A stretch of DNA of 51,811 nt from CAIWXH01 sp964555675 (GCA_964555675.1 CAZKTU010000016.1:1-51811), one strand, 5' to 3'. Positions 12,905 to 20,806 are shown, numbered from the stretch's first letter. Numbers and translations: made by a program. Notes: generated from the letters alone by a model not told the origin.

Positions 12905-14293
12905 TTACGCACCCAGGGCGTGAAGTCTCTCGCGGATGGTCAGCACCTCGTTGCGCAGGCGATTATCGGCGTTGATCTCCTCGCCGATCTTCTCGCAGCC
13001 GTAGATCACCGTGGTGTGGTCGCGGCCGCCGAGCAGATTGCCGATCTCGACGAGGCTCGACTCGGTCTCTTCGCGCAGCAGGTACATGGCCACCTGGCGG
13101 GGGACGACGATATTGCGCGAGCGGCCGCGGCCGGTGAGGACGTGGAGCTCGACGCCATAGTGCTCGCTGACCGTCTTGATGATCATCTCGGGGGTAATGC
13201 GCTTGCGCCTGGCGCTATCGAGCAGGTCGGCGAGGGCCTGGGTGGCCACCTCGACGCTGATTGGATAGTCGTGCAGGTTGGCATAGGCTGCGACGCGGTT
13301 CAGGCTGCCCTCGAGCTCGCGGATGTTACTCTGGACCTTATGGGCCAGGAAGTCGAACACCTCGTCGGGCACATAGACATTCATCTGCTCGCCCTTGGCG
13401 CGCAGGATGGCGGTGCGCGTCTCGAGGTCGGGGGGCTGCACATCGCAGATCAGGCCCCACTCGAAGCGCGAGCGCAGGCGGTCCTCGAGGGTGAGGATGG
13501 CCTTGGGGGGCTTATCGGAGCTGATCACAATATGTTTCGCCGCCGAGTGGAGGGCGTTGAAGGTGTGGAAGAACTCTTCCTGGGTGGCGTCTTTGCCGGC
13601 GATGAACTGGATATCGTCGATCAGCAGCACGTCGATGTTCCTGTAGCGGATGCGGAACTCTTCGGTCTGCTGGCGGCGAATGGCGTTGATCAAGTCGTTG
13701 GTGAACTTCTCGGACGAGACATAGAGGACGTTGATCTCGGGGTCGCGGTCGAGCACATAGTTGCCGATCGCGTGGAGCAGGTGGGTCTTGCCGAGGCCGA
13801 CCCCGCCGTACAGGAAGAGCGGGTTGTAGGCCTGGCCCGGGTTGTCGGCCACGGCCAGACAGGCGGCGTGGGCCAGCCGGTTGCTCGAGCCGACGATGAA
13901 GCGCGAGAAGGTATACTTCGGGTTGAGCATGCCTGTGCGCAGGGCGCTCGAGAGGTCGAGCTGCACGGCCTTCTCGCCGTAGAAGCCGTCCTCGTCGGTC
14001 TGGGCGACGATCGGCTGCGATTGGCTCAGCTCGACGCGAGAGAGGTGGCCACCCCCGATGACGATACGCACCTGCACCGGGTAGCCCACCACATCGCCGA
14101 GCGAGCGTCGCACCGGCGCGAGGTAGCGATTCTCGAGCCCCTCTTTGTGGAAGGGCGAGCTGGTGCCGACGGTGGCCGTCCCGCTCTCGAGGGCGATCAA
14201 CGTTGTACCGCGCAGCCAGGTGTCAAACTCCTGGCGCGAGGTCTGCATCTGGATGGTGCCAAGTGCTGCTTGCCAGATCTGATTCAGGTTCAC
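12905..14293 (-). CDS. dnaA: Chromosomal replication initiator DnaA
   Basis: AAA+ ATPase that binds DnaA boxes and opens the origin. At 462 aa it has a normal length. Domain I is recognisable (LNQIWQAALGTIQ, EFDTWLRGT). Domain III carries Walker A GGVGLGKTHLLHA, Walker B VLLIDDIQFI and YVSSEKFTNDLI. Domain IV ends with the box-binding signature GGRDHTTVIYGCEKI. I chose the GTG at 14291-14293 because AGGAGG lies 5 bases upstream and the protein then begins at the normal domain I position. No dnaN follows it; the next gene on the strand is an ABC permease. The probable origin lies directly upstream. Confidence 0.97.
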   Translation of the reverse strand: MNLNQIWQAALGTIQMQTSRQEFDTWLRGTTLIALESGTATVGTSSPFHKEGLENRYLAPVRRSLGDVVGYPVQVRIVIGGGHLSRVELSQSQPIVAQTDEDGFYGEKAVQLDLSSALRTGMLNPKYTFSRFIVGSSNRLAHAACLAVADNPGQAYNPLFLYGGVGLGKTHLLHAIGNYVLDRDPEINVLYVSSEKFTNDLINAIRRQQTEEFRIRYRNIDVLLIDDIQFIAGKDATQEEFFHTFNALHSAAKHIVISSDKPPKAILTLEDRLRSRFEWGLICDVQPPDLETRTAILRAKGEQMNVYVPDEVFDFLAHKVQSNIRELEGSLNRVAAYANLHDYPISVEVATQALADLLDSARRKRITPEMIIKTVSEHYGVELHVLTGRGRSRNIVVPRQVAMYLLREETESSLVEIGNLLGGRDHTTVIYGCEKIGEEINADNRLRNEVLTIRERLHALGA

Positions 14294-14439
14294 AGACACC
14301 TCCTCAACACGGCCAGCACCATCCACGGGCACGGGGCACTGCCCATGCCGAGCGCGTGAATATTCACGAGACGCATAGGTCCCTCAGGTAGATCAGCAGC
14401 GGGGATCGCTATATGCGCGTGACTGATGTGCTCGAGATC

Positions 14440-14720
14440 ATAACCGATCCCCCCTTCGATTTCAAGCAACATAACGCGCGATTTCTATAACGGTTGCTTA
14501 TAGTTTTTGGTAGTGCGTCGACGCTGAAACTTTCGATACTGGCGCATTATGTAGGGCTCTCCATCGACACTCCCTCCGCGCATTGTGTGGATAACTGATC
14601 GAACTGTCATCGGTTTTCCACAGCCCCCGGCGCATCACAGCGGGGCGGGCGGGCGGTGCCTCCTGGGCCGAAGCTTCCACATTGGCTGTGGATAACTGGC
14701 GGGGCGCTGTGGACAAGTTG
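14440..14720. other. oriC: Probable chromosomal origin oriC
   Basis: The 446-base gene-free gap between dnaA and scpB holds two perfect DnaA boxes TGTGGATAA (14586-14594, 14687-14695). It also has close variants TTTTCCACA (14614-14622) and TGTGGACAA (14708-14716) and a partial CTTCCACAT near 14674. Next to them, 14450-14560 is markedly AT-richer than the rest of the window and is a candidate unwinding element. Cluster, AT-rich flank and position upstream of dnaA together make this a strong origin candidate. Confidence 0.8.
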
Positions 14721-14739
14721 TGGGGGGTTGTGCATGGAC

Positions 14740-15351
14740 TCAGACCCCATCCCCGGCGAGGCCGACCTCGCCATCGGCGCCGACCGCAACCTGCGGCAGG
14801 GCGAGGGCCGGCAGATCGAGGGGCGGCAGGTCGGCCAGGTTCGTCAGGCCGAACTGCTGAAGGAAGGCGGGCGTGGTCGTGTAGAGAATGGGGCGGCCCA
14901 CCGTCTCGAGGCGCCCGGCCTCGGCCACCAGGTCGCGGGCGAGCAGGGCCCTAATCGTGCCGCTGCTGTCGACGCCGCGGATCGCATCGACCTGGGCCCT
15001 GGTCAGGGGCTGGCGATAGGCGATGATCGCCAGCACCTCGAGGGCCGCGCTGGAGAGGCGCCCGCTGGCCTGCACGCCGAGGAAGCGCCCGACGGCCCGC
15101 GCGGCCTCGGGGGCGCTGACCAGCTGCACCTGGTCGCCGTGGCGCTGCACCCGCAGCCCCCGGGCGCGACAGTCGGCGGTCAGCTGTTCGAGGGCGGCCT
15201 CGACGGCATCGCCGGGGGCCTCGAGGGCCCGGGCGAGCTGGGCGACGCTCACCGGCTCGCCGGCGACGAAGAGCAGGCTCTCCACCAGCTGGACGAGCGA
15301 GGGGGGCGCGGCCGCGGCCGGCATTGTCGGTAATGTCTGTTGATCCTCCAT
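14740..15351 (-). CDS. scpB: Segregation and condensation protein B
   Basis: Winged-helix subunit that joins ScpA and Smc in the condensin complex for chromosome compaction and segregation. Family marks are LVQLVESLLFVAGEPVSVAQLA at the N-terminus, GRLSSAALEVLAIIAYRQP with TRAQVDAIRGVDSSG in the middle, and VGRPILYTTTPAFLQQFGL near the end. The ATG at 15349-15351 has no upstream Shine-Dalgarno and a -10-like TATACT ends only 9 bases before it, so the mRNA may be leaderless. No scpA lies beside it; on the other side is the probable oriC, an unusual neighbour for scpB. Confidence 0.92.
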   Translation of the reverse strand: MEDQQTLPTMPAAAAPPSLVQLVESLLFVAGEPVSVAQLARALEAPGDAVEAALEQLTADCRARGLRVQRHGDQVQLVSAPEAARAVGRFLGVQASGRLSSAALEVLAIIAYRQPLTRAQVDAIRGVDSSGTIRALLARDLVAEAGRLETVGRPILYTTTPAFLQQFGLTNLADLPPLDLPALALPQVAVGADGEVGLAGDGV

Positions 15352-15360
15352 GGGCGCGCA

Positions 15361-15387
15361 AGTATACCAGATCGTAGCCGTGGGCAA
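15361..15387 (-). promoter_or_regulatory. Possible leaderless promoter of scpB
   Basis: On the minus strand, TTGCCC (15387-15382) and TATACT (15366-15361) are 15 bases apart. The -10 ends 9 bases before the scpB ATG, so transcription would begin at or next to the start codon. The spacer is shorter than optimal. Confidence 0.4.
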
Positions 15388-15457
15388 GATGAGCGGTCGG
15401 TGACATGTTCTGTGGTAAGATAGAAAGACGCACCCGCCAGGGAAAGGACTTTTCGCC

Positions 15458-16699
15458 ATGCCAGAGCGTCGCAGGGGCATCGCGCGGCGTCAGCTCATCG
15501 CCGGCTTTTTTGCCCTGCTCGGCCTGTTCGTGATCATCGCCAACCTCTCCGGCCTCGGCGCCGAGGAGCCGACGGTCACCAAGCTGGCCCTCGCCATCCC
15601 CGAGCCGATCATCACGCTGCCTACGGCCCTCTCGCTGGTGGTCATCGGGGCGATCTGGCTGGTGGTGGGGGTGCTCGTGCTCCTCCCCGCGGCGCACCGG
15701 CTCGGCAACTGGCCCTTCTGGATCGCGGCGGCCCTCATCCTCCCTGCGGTGCTGATCTGGGCCGCGGCGGGCAAGCAGACCAACGTGGCCAGCCTGATCG
15801 GCGAGTCGCTGCGCCTCTGCACGCCGATCGCCCTGGGGGCCCTGGCCGGCATCTATGCCGAGCGCTCGGGCGTGATCAATATTGCGATCGAGGGCATGAT
15901 GCTGACGGGGGCGGCCTTCGGCTTCGCCGCCTTCGTCTTCACCGGCAGCATCTGGATCGGGGTGGCCACGGCGATCGTGCTCGGCAGCCTGATCGCCCTG
16001 CTGCACGGGGTGCTCTCGATCACCTTCAAGACCGACCAGATCATCAGCGGCACGGTGATCAACATCCTGGCGATCGGCGTCACGGGCTACCTCAGGCGGC
16101 AGTTCATCGTCGACGCGGGCGGCGGCAGGGTCACGTTGCCCCAGATCAGCATCCCTCTGCTGAGCGACATCCCCGTGATCGGGCCGGTCTTCTTCGTGGG
16201 CAAGCCGATCTACCTCGCGATGATCGCCCTGGTGCTGATCACGCACCTGGTGCTCTTCTACACCCGCTGGGGCCTGCGCATGCGCTCGGTCGGCGAGAAC
16301 CCTAAGGCCGCCGATACGGTGGGCGTCAACGTCAACCGGACGCGCTACCTGAACGTGATGATCAGCGGGGCGATTGCGGGCCTGGCGGGGGCCTGGTTCT
16401 CGCTCGAGACTGTGGGCAGCTTCGACGACGGCATGACCGCCGGCAAGGGCTTCATCGCCCTGGCGGCCATGATCTTCGGCAAGTGGATGCCCTTCGGCTC
16501 ATTCGCGGGCGCGCTGCTCTTCGGCTTCGCCGAGGCCCTGGGTGTGCGCTTTCAGATCCTCAAGGTCGAGCTGGGCGGCTCGCCCGTGCCGGTGCAGTTC
16601 TTGCAGATCCTGCCCTACGTCATGACTATGGTCGTGCTGGCCGGCCTGATCGGGCGCGCCGTCGGCCCGGCCGCCGCCGGCAAACCCTACGAGAAATAG
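15458..16699 (+). CDS. Nucleoside/simple-sugar ABC transporter permease (YufQ/RbsC-like)
   Basis: Inner-membrane permease of the BMP-type nucleoside or sugar importers. About ten helices. The hallmark of the family is GALAGIYAERSGVINIAIEGMML, followed by FKTDQIISGTVINILAIGVTGYL and LRMRSVGENPKAADTVGVNV. The N-terminal about 110 residues add three extra helices before the conserved core. GGGAAAGGA before the ATG is a good ribosome site. The usual partners (BMP lipoprotein, double ATPase, first permease) are not beside it, so it is separated from its complex or ends a relocated operon. A strong terminator follows. Confidence 0.9.
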   Translation: MPERRRGIARRQLIAGFFALLGLFVIIANLSGLGAEEPTVTKLALAIPEPIITLPTALSLVVIGAIWLVVGVLVLLPAAHRLGNWPFWIAAALILPAVLIWAAAGKQTNVASLIGESLRLCTPIALGALAGIYAERSGVINIAIEGMMLTGAAFGFAAFVFTGSIWIGVATAIVLGSLIALLHGVLSITFKTDQIISGTVINILAIGVTGYLRRQFIVDAGGGRVTLPQISIPLLSDIPVIGPVFFVGKPIYLAMIALVLITHLVLFYTRWGLRMRSVGENPKAADTVGVNVNRTRYLNVMISGAIAGLAGAWFSLETVGSFDDGMTAGKGFIALAAMIFGKWMPFGSFAGALLFGFAEALGVRFQILKVELGGSPVPVQFLQILPYVMTMVVLAGLIGRAVGPAAAGKPYEK

Positions 16700-16703
16700 C
16701 GAG

Positions 16704-16745
16704 AAGGGGGGCCCCGGAGCGTTCTACACTCTGGGGCCCCCCTTT
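16704..16745 (+). terminator. Strong intrinsic terminator
   Basis: A 16-bp stem (16704-16719 with 16729-16744, one G-T pair) and a 9-base loop, beginning AAGGGGGG and ending CCCCCCTTT, starts 5 bases after the permease stop. The mirrored A and T ends suit both strands, so it may also serve the convergent small gene. Confidence 0.85.
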
Positions 16746-16766
16746 GTGTGTCTGATCGCGAGCGGG

Positions 16767-17018
16767 CTAGATGCCCTCGGCTTCCATCCAGCCCTGAACA
16801 TCAGCGTCGCTGGGGGCGGGGTTGCCGCCGGGGATATAGCGAAAGCGGTCGCCGTAGCCTTCCATCACCATGGTGCGCAGGGCCTCGGCCTCAGCAGTCT
16901 CTTCGGCGTCGGGCACCTTCAAGACCTCACCCGTCTCGAGGTCGAGGTAGAAGCTGTAGGCCGGGTTCGTCTCCGCCAGTGCGGCCCGGATCTGTTCGCG
17001 GTTGAAGTTGCCTGCCAC
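16767..17018 (-). CDS. Small UPF0158-like protein, 83 aa
   Basis: Contains the pattern typical of UPF0158 proteins: a helix with REQIRAALAE, then YSFYLDLETGEVLKV, an acidic helix, and a later GDRFRYIPGG. The family has no established function. I chose the GTG at 17016-17018, with GGGAGG 5 bases upstream, over an in-frame GTG at 17055-17057 that would add 13 poorly conserved residues. It is divergent from the ECF sigma gene and converges on the strong terminator at 16704. Family assignment is from pattern reading only. Confidence 0.65.
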   Translation of the reverse strand: MAGNFNREQIRAALAETNPAYSFYLDLETGEVLKVPDAEETAEAEALRTMVMEGYGDRFRYIPGGNPAPSDADVQGWMEAEGI

Positions 17019-17134
17019 GACGTCCTCCCAATCTGCCGGCGGCGAGGCGTAGGCCACGCTCGACGCCCCCCGAGGCTTGATCAGCCCCCAAGATGGTACA
17101 CGAAGCTGCCTCGTTGCGCAAGTGCGCCGGCCCC

Positions 17135-17160
17135 TGAAACCTTTGTCGAGGCGATGCGTA
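17135..17160 (+). promoter_or_regulatory. ECF-type promoter before the sigma gene
   Basis: TGAAAC at 17135-17140 and CGTA at 17157-17160 with exactly 16 bases between them. This matches the SigW-class ECF consensus TGAAAC-N16-CGTA known from Bacillus. It lies 25 bases before the sigma start codon, as expected for autoregulation. Confidence 0.6.
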
Positions 17161-17185
17161 TAGCAGTAGAGACATGGAGCCGCTG

Positions 17186-17770
17186 ATGGATCTGTCGGCC
17201 GAGGAGGCCGCCCTAGCCCGCAGCGCCCAGGCCGGCGACCAGGCCGCCTTCGCCACCCTGGTCCGGCGCTACAGCGGCGCGATCTTTAATCAGGCCTACC
17301 GCATGCTCGACGACGCCCACGAGGCCGAGGACGCCGTCCAGGAGGTCTTCCTGCGCGCCTACAGGCGCCTCGACAGCTATGACCCCGAGCGCCGACTGGT
17401 GACCTGGCTGCTCTCAATCGGGTCTAACTACTGTATCGATCGCCTGCGGCGTCGCCGCGGCGCCTGGCTCGACCTCGACGACGCGGCCGCCTGGCTGCCC
17501 AGCGCCGAGCCCGGGCCCGAGGCGAGCGCCCTGCGCGACGAGCGCCGCGCCACCGTCCAGCGCGCCCTCCAGCGCCTGCCCGACACCTACCGCGGCGTCA
17601 CGGTGCTGCGCTACTGGCACGACCTGTCCTACGCTGAGATCGCCGCGGCCCTCGACCTGACAGAGGCCACGGTCAAGACCCGGCTTCACCGCGCTCGCAA
17701 GCTTATGGCCGAGGCGCTGGAGGCAGAGGGAGGGCTAACCCCATGGGACGCCGAGACGAGCCCGAGCTAA
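17186..17770 (+). CDS. ECF RNA polymerase sigma factor
   Basis: Alternative sigma-70 family factor with regions 2 and 4 only. Region 2: FATLVRRYSGAIFNQAYRMLDDAHEAEDAVQEVFLRAYRRL in pattern, with the DAEDxxQE-like core intact. Region 4: LPDTYRGVTVLRYWHDLSYAEIAAALDLTEATVKTRLHRARKLM, a complete helix-turn-helix. No C-terminal extension. I chose the ATG at 17186 because GGAG lies 6 bases upstream and the ECF promoter would place the RNA start near 17168; an in-frame ATG at 17174 has poorer support. It overlaps the next gene by 28 bases, the usual layout for a sigma/anti-sigma pair. Confidence 0.93.
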   Translation: MDLSAEEAALARSAQAGDQAAFATLVRRYSGAIFNQAYRMLDDAHEAEDAVQEVFLRAYRRLDSYDPERRLVTWLLSIGSNYCIDRLRRRRGAWLDLDDAAAWLPSAEPGPEASALRDERRATVQRALQRLPDTYRGVTVLRYWHDLSYAEIAAALDLTEATVKTRLHRARKLMAEALEAEGGLTPWDAETSPS

Positions 17771-18189
17771 CCCCGTCGGACGCCGAGCTGGCCGAGGCCG
17801 AGACGGCGACGCGGGAGTTGCTGGCGCTCTATGACGAGCCAGCGACCATCGACCCCCCCCCTGGCCTTGCGGCGCGGGTGCTGGCCGCCATGCCGACTGC
17901 GCCCGCGCCCCGCGCGGCCCGCCGCCCCTTCTGGGCCGCGCCGCGCCCGCTGGCGGCCTGGGCCGCCGCCATGTTGCTGCTGCTCGCCGTGGGCGCTCTG
18001 GGCGCCCTGGCGGCCGGCCCGGGCCTCGCCGGCATCGCCCTCGAGCCCGACAGCCTGCTGGGCCGGATCAGCCTGGCCGTTGCCGCGAGCCCCTCCGGCG
18101 CGCTGCTGCTGGGGGCGGTTGGCGTGGCTCTGCTGACCGTCGGCGCGGCGGCCTGGCTCTGGTGGAGCCGGCGCAGCAGCGACGACTGA
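17743..18189 (+). CDS. Putative anti-sigma factor, single- or double-pass membrane protein
   Basis: 148 aa. An acidic N-terminal region (about 1-65, AELAEAETATRELLALYDEP, PPPGLAARVLAAMP) resembles the sigma-binding half of anti-sigma factors. Two hydrophobic segments follow (about 72-92 and 117-143), then a basic tail. The HxxxCxxC zinc-finger motif of classical ZAS proteins is absent, so the role is inferred from translational coupling to the sigma gene (28-base overlap) and topology. GGGAGGG precedes the ATG by about 9 bases. Its stop codon abuts the stop of the opposite gene, sharing the palindrome TGATCA. Confidence 0.7.
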   Translation: MGRRDEPELTPSDAELAEAETATRELLALYDEPATIDPPPGLAARVLAAMPTAPAPRAARRPFWAAPRPLAAWAAAMLLLLAVGALGALAAGPGLAGIALEPDSLLGRISLAVAASPSGALLLGAVGVALLTVGAAAWLWWSRRSSDD

Positions 18190-18927
18190 TCAGGCCCCGC
18201 CGCCGCCGGCGGCCAGGAGGATGGCGACCAGGCTGCAGAAGGCCAGGATGGCGAGCAGGCTGAAGAGCAGCGGGAAGAGCAGCACGGCGAGGGTGGCGCG
18301 CAGGCTGTCGAGACGGTGAGCGACCGAGGTTGCGATCACCAGAATCACCAGGCCCCAGACCCAGGCGATGAAGCCCAGGGTCGAGCCGATGGCCGGGATG
18401 AAGGCCAGGGCGTCGAGGGCGTGGGGCGCGACCGAGAGCGAGCCGAGGGCCACCATCTGCTGGATCTGGCCCTGGCCGCCGAACTGCCTTGCGGCGATAT
18501 GGGCGAACACTACGGCGAACAGCATGCCGCCCAGGTAGCTGAGAGGCGTGCTGACGATCGAGGCGAGGAGCTGGAAGACCAGGCCGAAGGGGCGAGGCAA
18601 CGGCGTGGGCAGCGAGAGCATGTCCGTGAGCAGCTGGAAGAAGGGCTCTTTGTTCTCGTTGACGACGCGGGTCAGCTGCTGAATGCCGGGATCGTCGGAG
18701 TTGAGGACCAGCTGGTCCATCTGGCGGTCGAACTCGGCGCGGATAGTCGTGACCACCTGTTCGGGGGTACGGCTCTGGATGAGGCCGCTGATGCCGGTGG
18801 CGGCCCCGACGAGCAGGCCGACGAAGAGCACGAGCAGGAAGCCGCGGCGCACGGCGTCGGGCGCCTCGCGCAGCCCGCGCATCATGTCCTGGTTGAGGGT
18901 CAGAGCCCCGTTGAACAGCTCCATCAT
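18190..18927 (-). CDS. Yip1-family membrane protein (second copy)
   Basis: 245-aa integral membrane protein with about five helices and a large polar loop after the first. Yip1-type features are the segment LLSLPTP with PLSYLGGMLFAVVFAHIAARQFGG and repeated central helices. It begins with EAPDAVRRGFLLVLFVGLLVGAA, closely matching its upstream neighbour, so the two are tandem paralogues. The ATG at 18925-18927 overlaps the upstream stop as ATGA, indicating translational coupling. Function unknown; bacterial Yip1 proteins are thought to act in membrane organisation or transport. It is convergent with the putative anti-sigma gene with no spacer at all. Confidence 0.8.
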   Translation of the reverse strand: MMELFNGALTLNQDMMRGLREAPDAVRRGFLLVLFVGLLVGAATGISGLIQSRTPEQVVTTIRAEFDRQMDQLVLNSDDPGIQQLTRVVNENKEPFFQLLTDMLSLPTPLPRPFGLVFQLLASIVSTPLSYLGGMLFAVVFAHIAARQFGGQGQIQQMVALGSLSVAPHALDALAFIPAIGSTLGFIAWVWGLVILVIATSVAHRLDSLRATLAVLLFPLLFSLLAILAFCSLVAILLAAGGGGA

Positions 18928-19649
18928 AGCCCGGCCCCCTGTGCCGCCCCGCCCAGGGCGCTGATGAAGAGGAAGGCGACACAGCAGAAGAGGCCGGCGC
19001 CGAGGATGCCGACCAGGAGCGGCCCGACGCTCACGGCCCAGAAGGCGCGCCACGGCGGCAGGGCGTGGGCCTCGCGCACGGCGACGTAGGTCGCGATCAG
19101 GCCGAGCATAGTGGTCGCGGCGACCTGGGCGTAGGGCACCACCTGGACCAGGGCCAGCAGGTTGGCCCCCGAAGCCAGGGCGGTGCAGGCCAGGGTCTGC
19201 CCGAAGCTCGCCCGACCGCCAAAGGCGCGCGCGGCGATATGCACGATCGCCCCGACGATGAGCCAGGCCAGGAGCGAGACGATCGGGGTGATCAACACGC
19301 CGGCGGCGCCGGCCAGGGGCGTCGCGCCGCCCAGGCCAAGCTGGGGCTGGGCGAAGACCTGGTCGACCGCGGTCGCGATCTCGGGATTGGCCGCCACAAG
19401 CTGCCCATAGATCGGCAGGCCCGTGAGGCCCTCGTAGAGCGTCCGGCTGACTACGGCCGGGTCGGGCGTGGTGAGGTACTCGCCAATGTCGCCCAGCCAG
19501 ACCGCCAGGCCGACGAGCAGGCCAATCAGGGCGACCAGGACGAAGCCCCGGCGGAGCCCATCGGGCGCGTCGCGCTGGGCCTGGAAGGCTCGGGCGTCGA
19601 GCAGGAGCCCACCCAGGCCCAGACGAAAGATTGTCGCGAGGGACTCCAT
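18924..19649 (-). CDS. Yip1-family membrane protein (first copy)
   Basis: 241 aa, five predicted helices. It has the conserved start DAPDGLRRGFVLVALIGLLVGLA, a polar loop of about 80 residues, then ITPIVSLLAWLIVGAIVHIAARAFGG, which parallels the paralogue downstream. TAGGAGC lies 6 bases before the ATG at 19647-19649. It is the first gene of a two-gene unit. No catalytic motif. Possibly regulated with, or by, the neighbouring ECF system, but nothing in the sequence shows that. Confidence 0.82.
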   Translation of the reverse strand: MESLATIFRLGLGGLLLDARAFQAQRDAPDGLRRGFVLVALIGLLVGLAVWLGDIGEYLTTPDPAVVSRTLYEGLTGLPIYGQLVAANPEIATAVDQVFAQPQLGLGGATPLAGAAGVLITPIVSLLAWLIVGAIVHIAARAFGGRASFGQTLACTALASGANLLALVQVVPYAQVAATTMLGLIATYVAVREAHALPPWRAFWAVSVGPLLVGILGAGLFCCVAFLFISALGGAAQGAGL

Positions 19650-19746
19650 AGCGCTCCTACGGCAGCGGCGTCGTTCGGGCGCTATTCTACCACGGGAGCG
19701 CCTGTGGTGCTCAGGGCGCGCGCCCCTCGGGCTACTTTAACGCCTC

Positions 19747-19769
19747 GCCGGGGCCGTGAACGGCCCGGC
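19747..19769 (-). terminator. Hairpin downstream of the HtrA-like gene
   Basis: GCCGG-G-GCCGT and ACGGC-CCGGC form a 10-bp stem with one bulged G and a GA loop, about 78 bases past the protease stop. A second hairpin, GGCCGC-CTGC-GCGGCC, lies at about 19783-19798. No T-tract. The 197-base gap holds nothing else I can identify. Confidence 0.4.
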
Positions 19770-19846
19770 AACTTGGTGCGAAGGCCGCCTGCGCGGCCTA
19801 CGGGAGCGTGCCGGTTTAGGGGCCGGGGCGATCCTCGGCGCGCGCA

Positions 19847-20806
19847 CTATGCGGCCGGCACCAGGCTGACGCTGCGCCTGCGCCCCTCGCGCAGGAAGCC
19901 GACGCGCCAGGGGGTGCGGCCCTTGAGGGACTGGACGGCGCGGCGCAGGCCGTCGACGGTCTCGACCGGGCTCTCGTCGAGGCTGACGATGATGTCGCCG
20001 CCGCGCAGACTGGCGTGGCCGGCGGCGCCGCTGGGGGCGACCTCGAGCAGCAGCACGCCGCCGCGCTGGCTCAGGCCGTTGGCCCTGGCCGTGGCCTCGT
20101 CGATGGGCGTGTCGAGGCCCGAGATGCCCAGGGCGCCCTTGCCGATGCTCTCGCGGTGGCGCGCGACGATGCGCCCGATCACCTCGTAGGCCGTGTCGGT
20201 CGGGACGGCGAAGCCCAGGCCCTGACCCCAGGGCACGATGGCCGTCGTGATGCCGACCACGCGGCCCTGGACGTCGACCAGGGGCCCGCCCGAGTTGCCG
20301 GGGTTGATCGGTGTATCGGTCTGGATGAGCTGCTCGAGCTGCTGGCCCGGGCCGGTCGGCAGCGAGCGCCCGAGGGCGCTGACTACGCCCGCGGTGACGG
20401 TGAAGTCGAGGCCGAAGGGGTTGCCGATCGCCACCACCAGCTGGCCCACCCGCAGGGGCGCCGCGCTCAGCTGGGCCACGGGCAGCCGACCCTCTGCCAC
20501 GCGCAGTACGGCCAGATCCTTCGCCGGCTCGGCGCCGAGCACGCCGGCTCGCAGGCGCCTGCCGTCGGGCAGGCTCACCTGGACCGTGCTGGCGCCCGCG
20601 ACGACGTGGGCATTGGTCAAGATGTGGCCGTCGCTGCTGTAGATGACGCCCGAGCCGAGGCCTTGCTGCGGGCCCGGGCGCCCGTCGGGGGCGCGCCCGC
20701 CGCGCCCGGTCTCGATCTTGACGACGGCGGGGCCGGCGCGCTCGGCCGCGGTGGTAATGGCCAGAGAATAGGCGTCCAGGGCGGCCGCCTCATCGGTCGT
20801 GGACAT
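19847..20806 (-). CDS. HtrA/DegP-like serine protease with one PDZ domain
   Basis: Trypsin-fold protease with the triad intact: H67 (ILTNAHVVAG), D97 (AKDLAVLRV) and S172 (INPGNSGGPL). A single PDZ domain spans about 225-315 (GGVLLLEVAPSGAAGHASLRGGDIIVS). Most HtrA proteins act outside the cytoplasmic membrane and carry a signal peptide or membrane anchor. This one starts MSTTDEAAALDAYSLAI with no hydrophobic segment, so it looks cytoplasmic or uses another route. AAGGAAAGGA precedes the ATG, and a -10-like TATACT (20840-20835, minus strand) lies about 30 bases before the start. No regulator is adjacent. Confidence 0.9.
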   Translation of the reverse strand: MSTTDEAAALDAYSLAITTAAERAGPAVVKIETGRGGRAPDGRPGPQQGLGSGVIYSSDGHILTNAHVVAGASTVQVSLPDGRRLRAGVLGAEPAKDLAVLRVAEGRLPVAQLSAAPLRVGQLVVAIGNPFGLDFTVTAGVVSALGRSLPTGPGQQLEQLIQTDTPINPGNSGGPLVDVQGRVVGITTAIVPWGQGLGFAVPTDTAYEVIGRIVARHRESIGKGALGISGLDTPIDEATARANGLSQRGGVLLLEVAPSGAAGHASLRGGDIIVSLDESPVETVDGLRRAVQSLKGRTPWRVGFLREGRRRSVSLVPAA

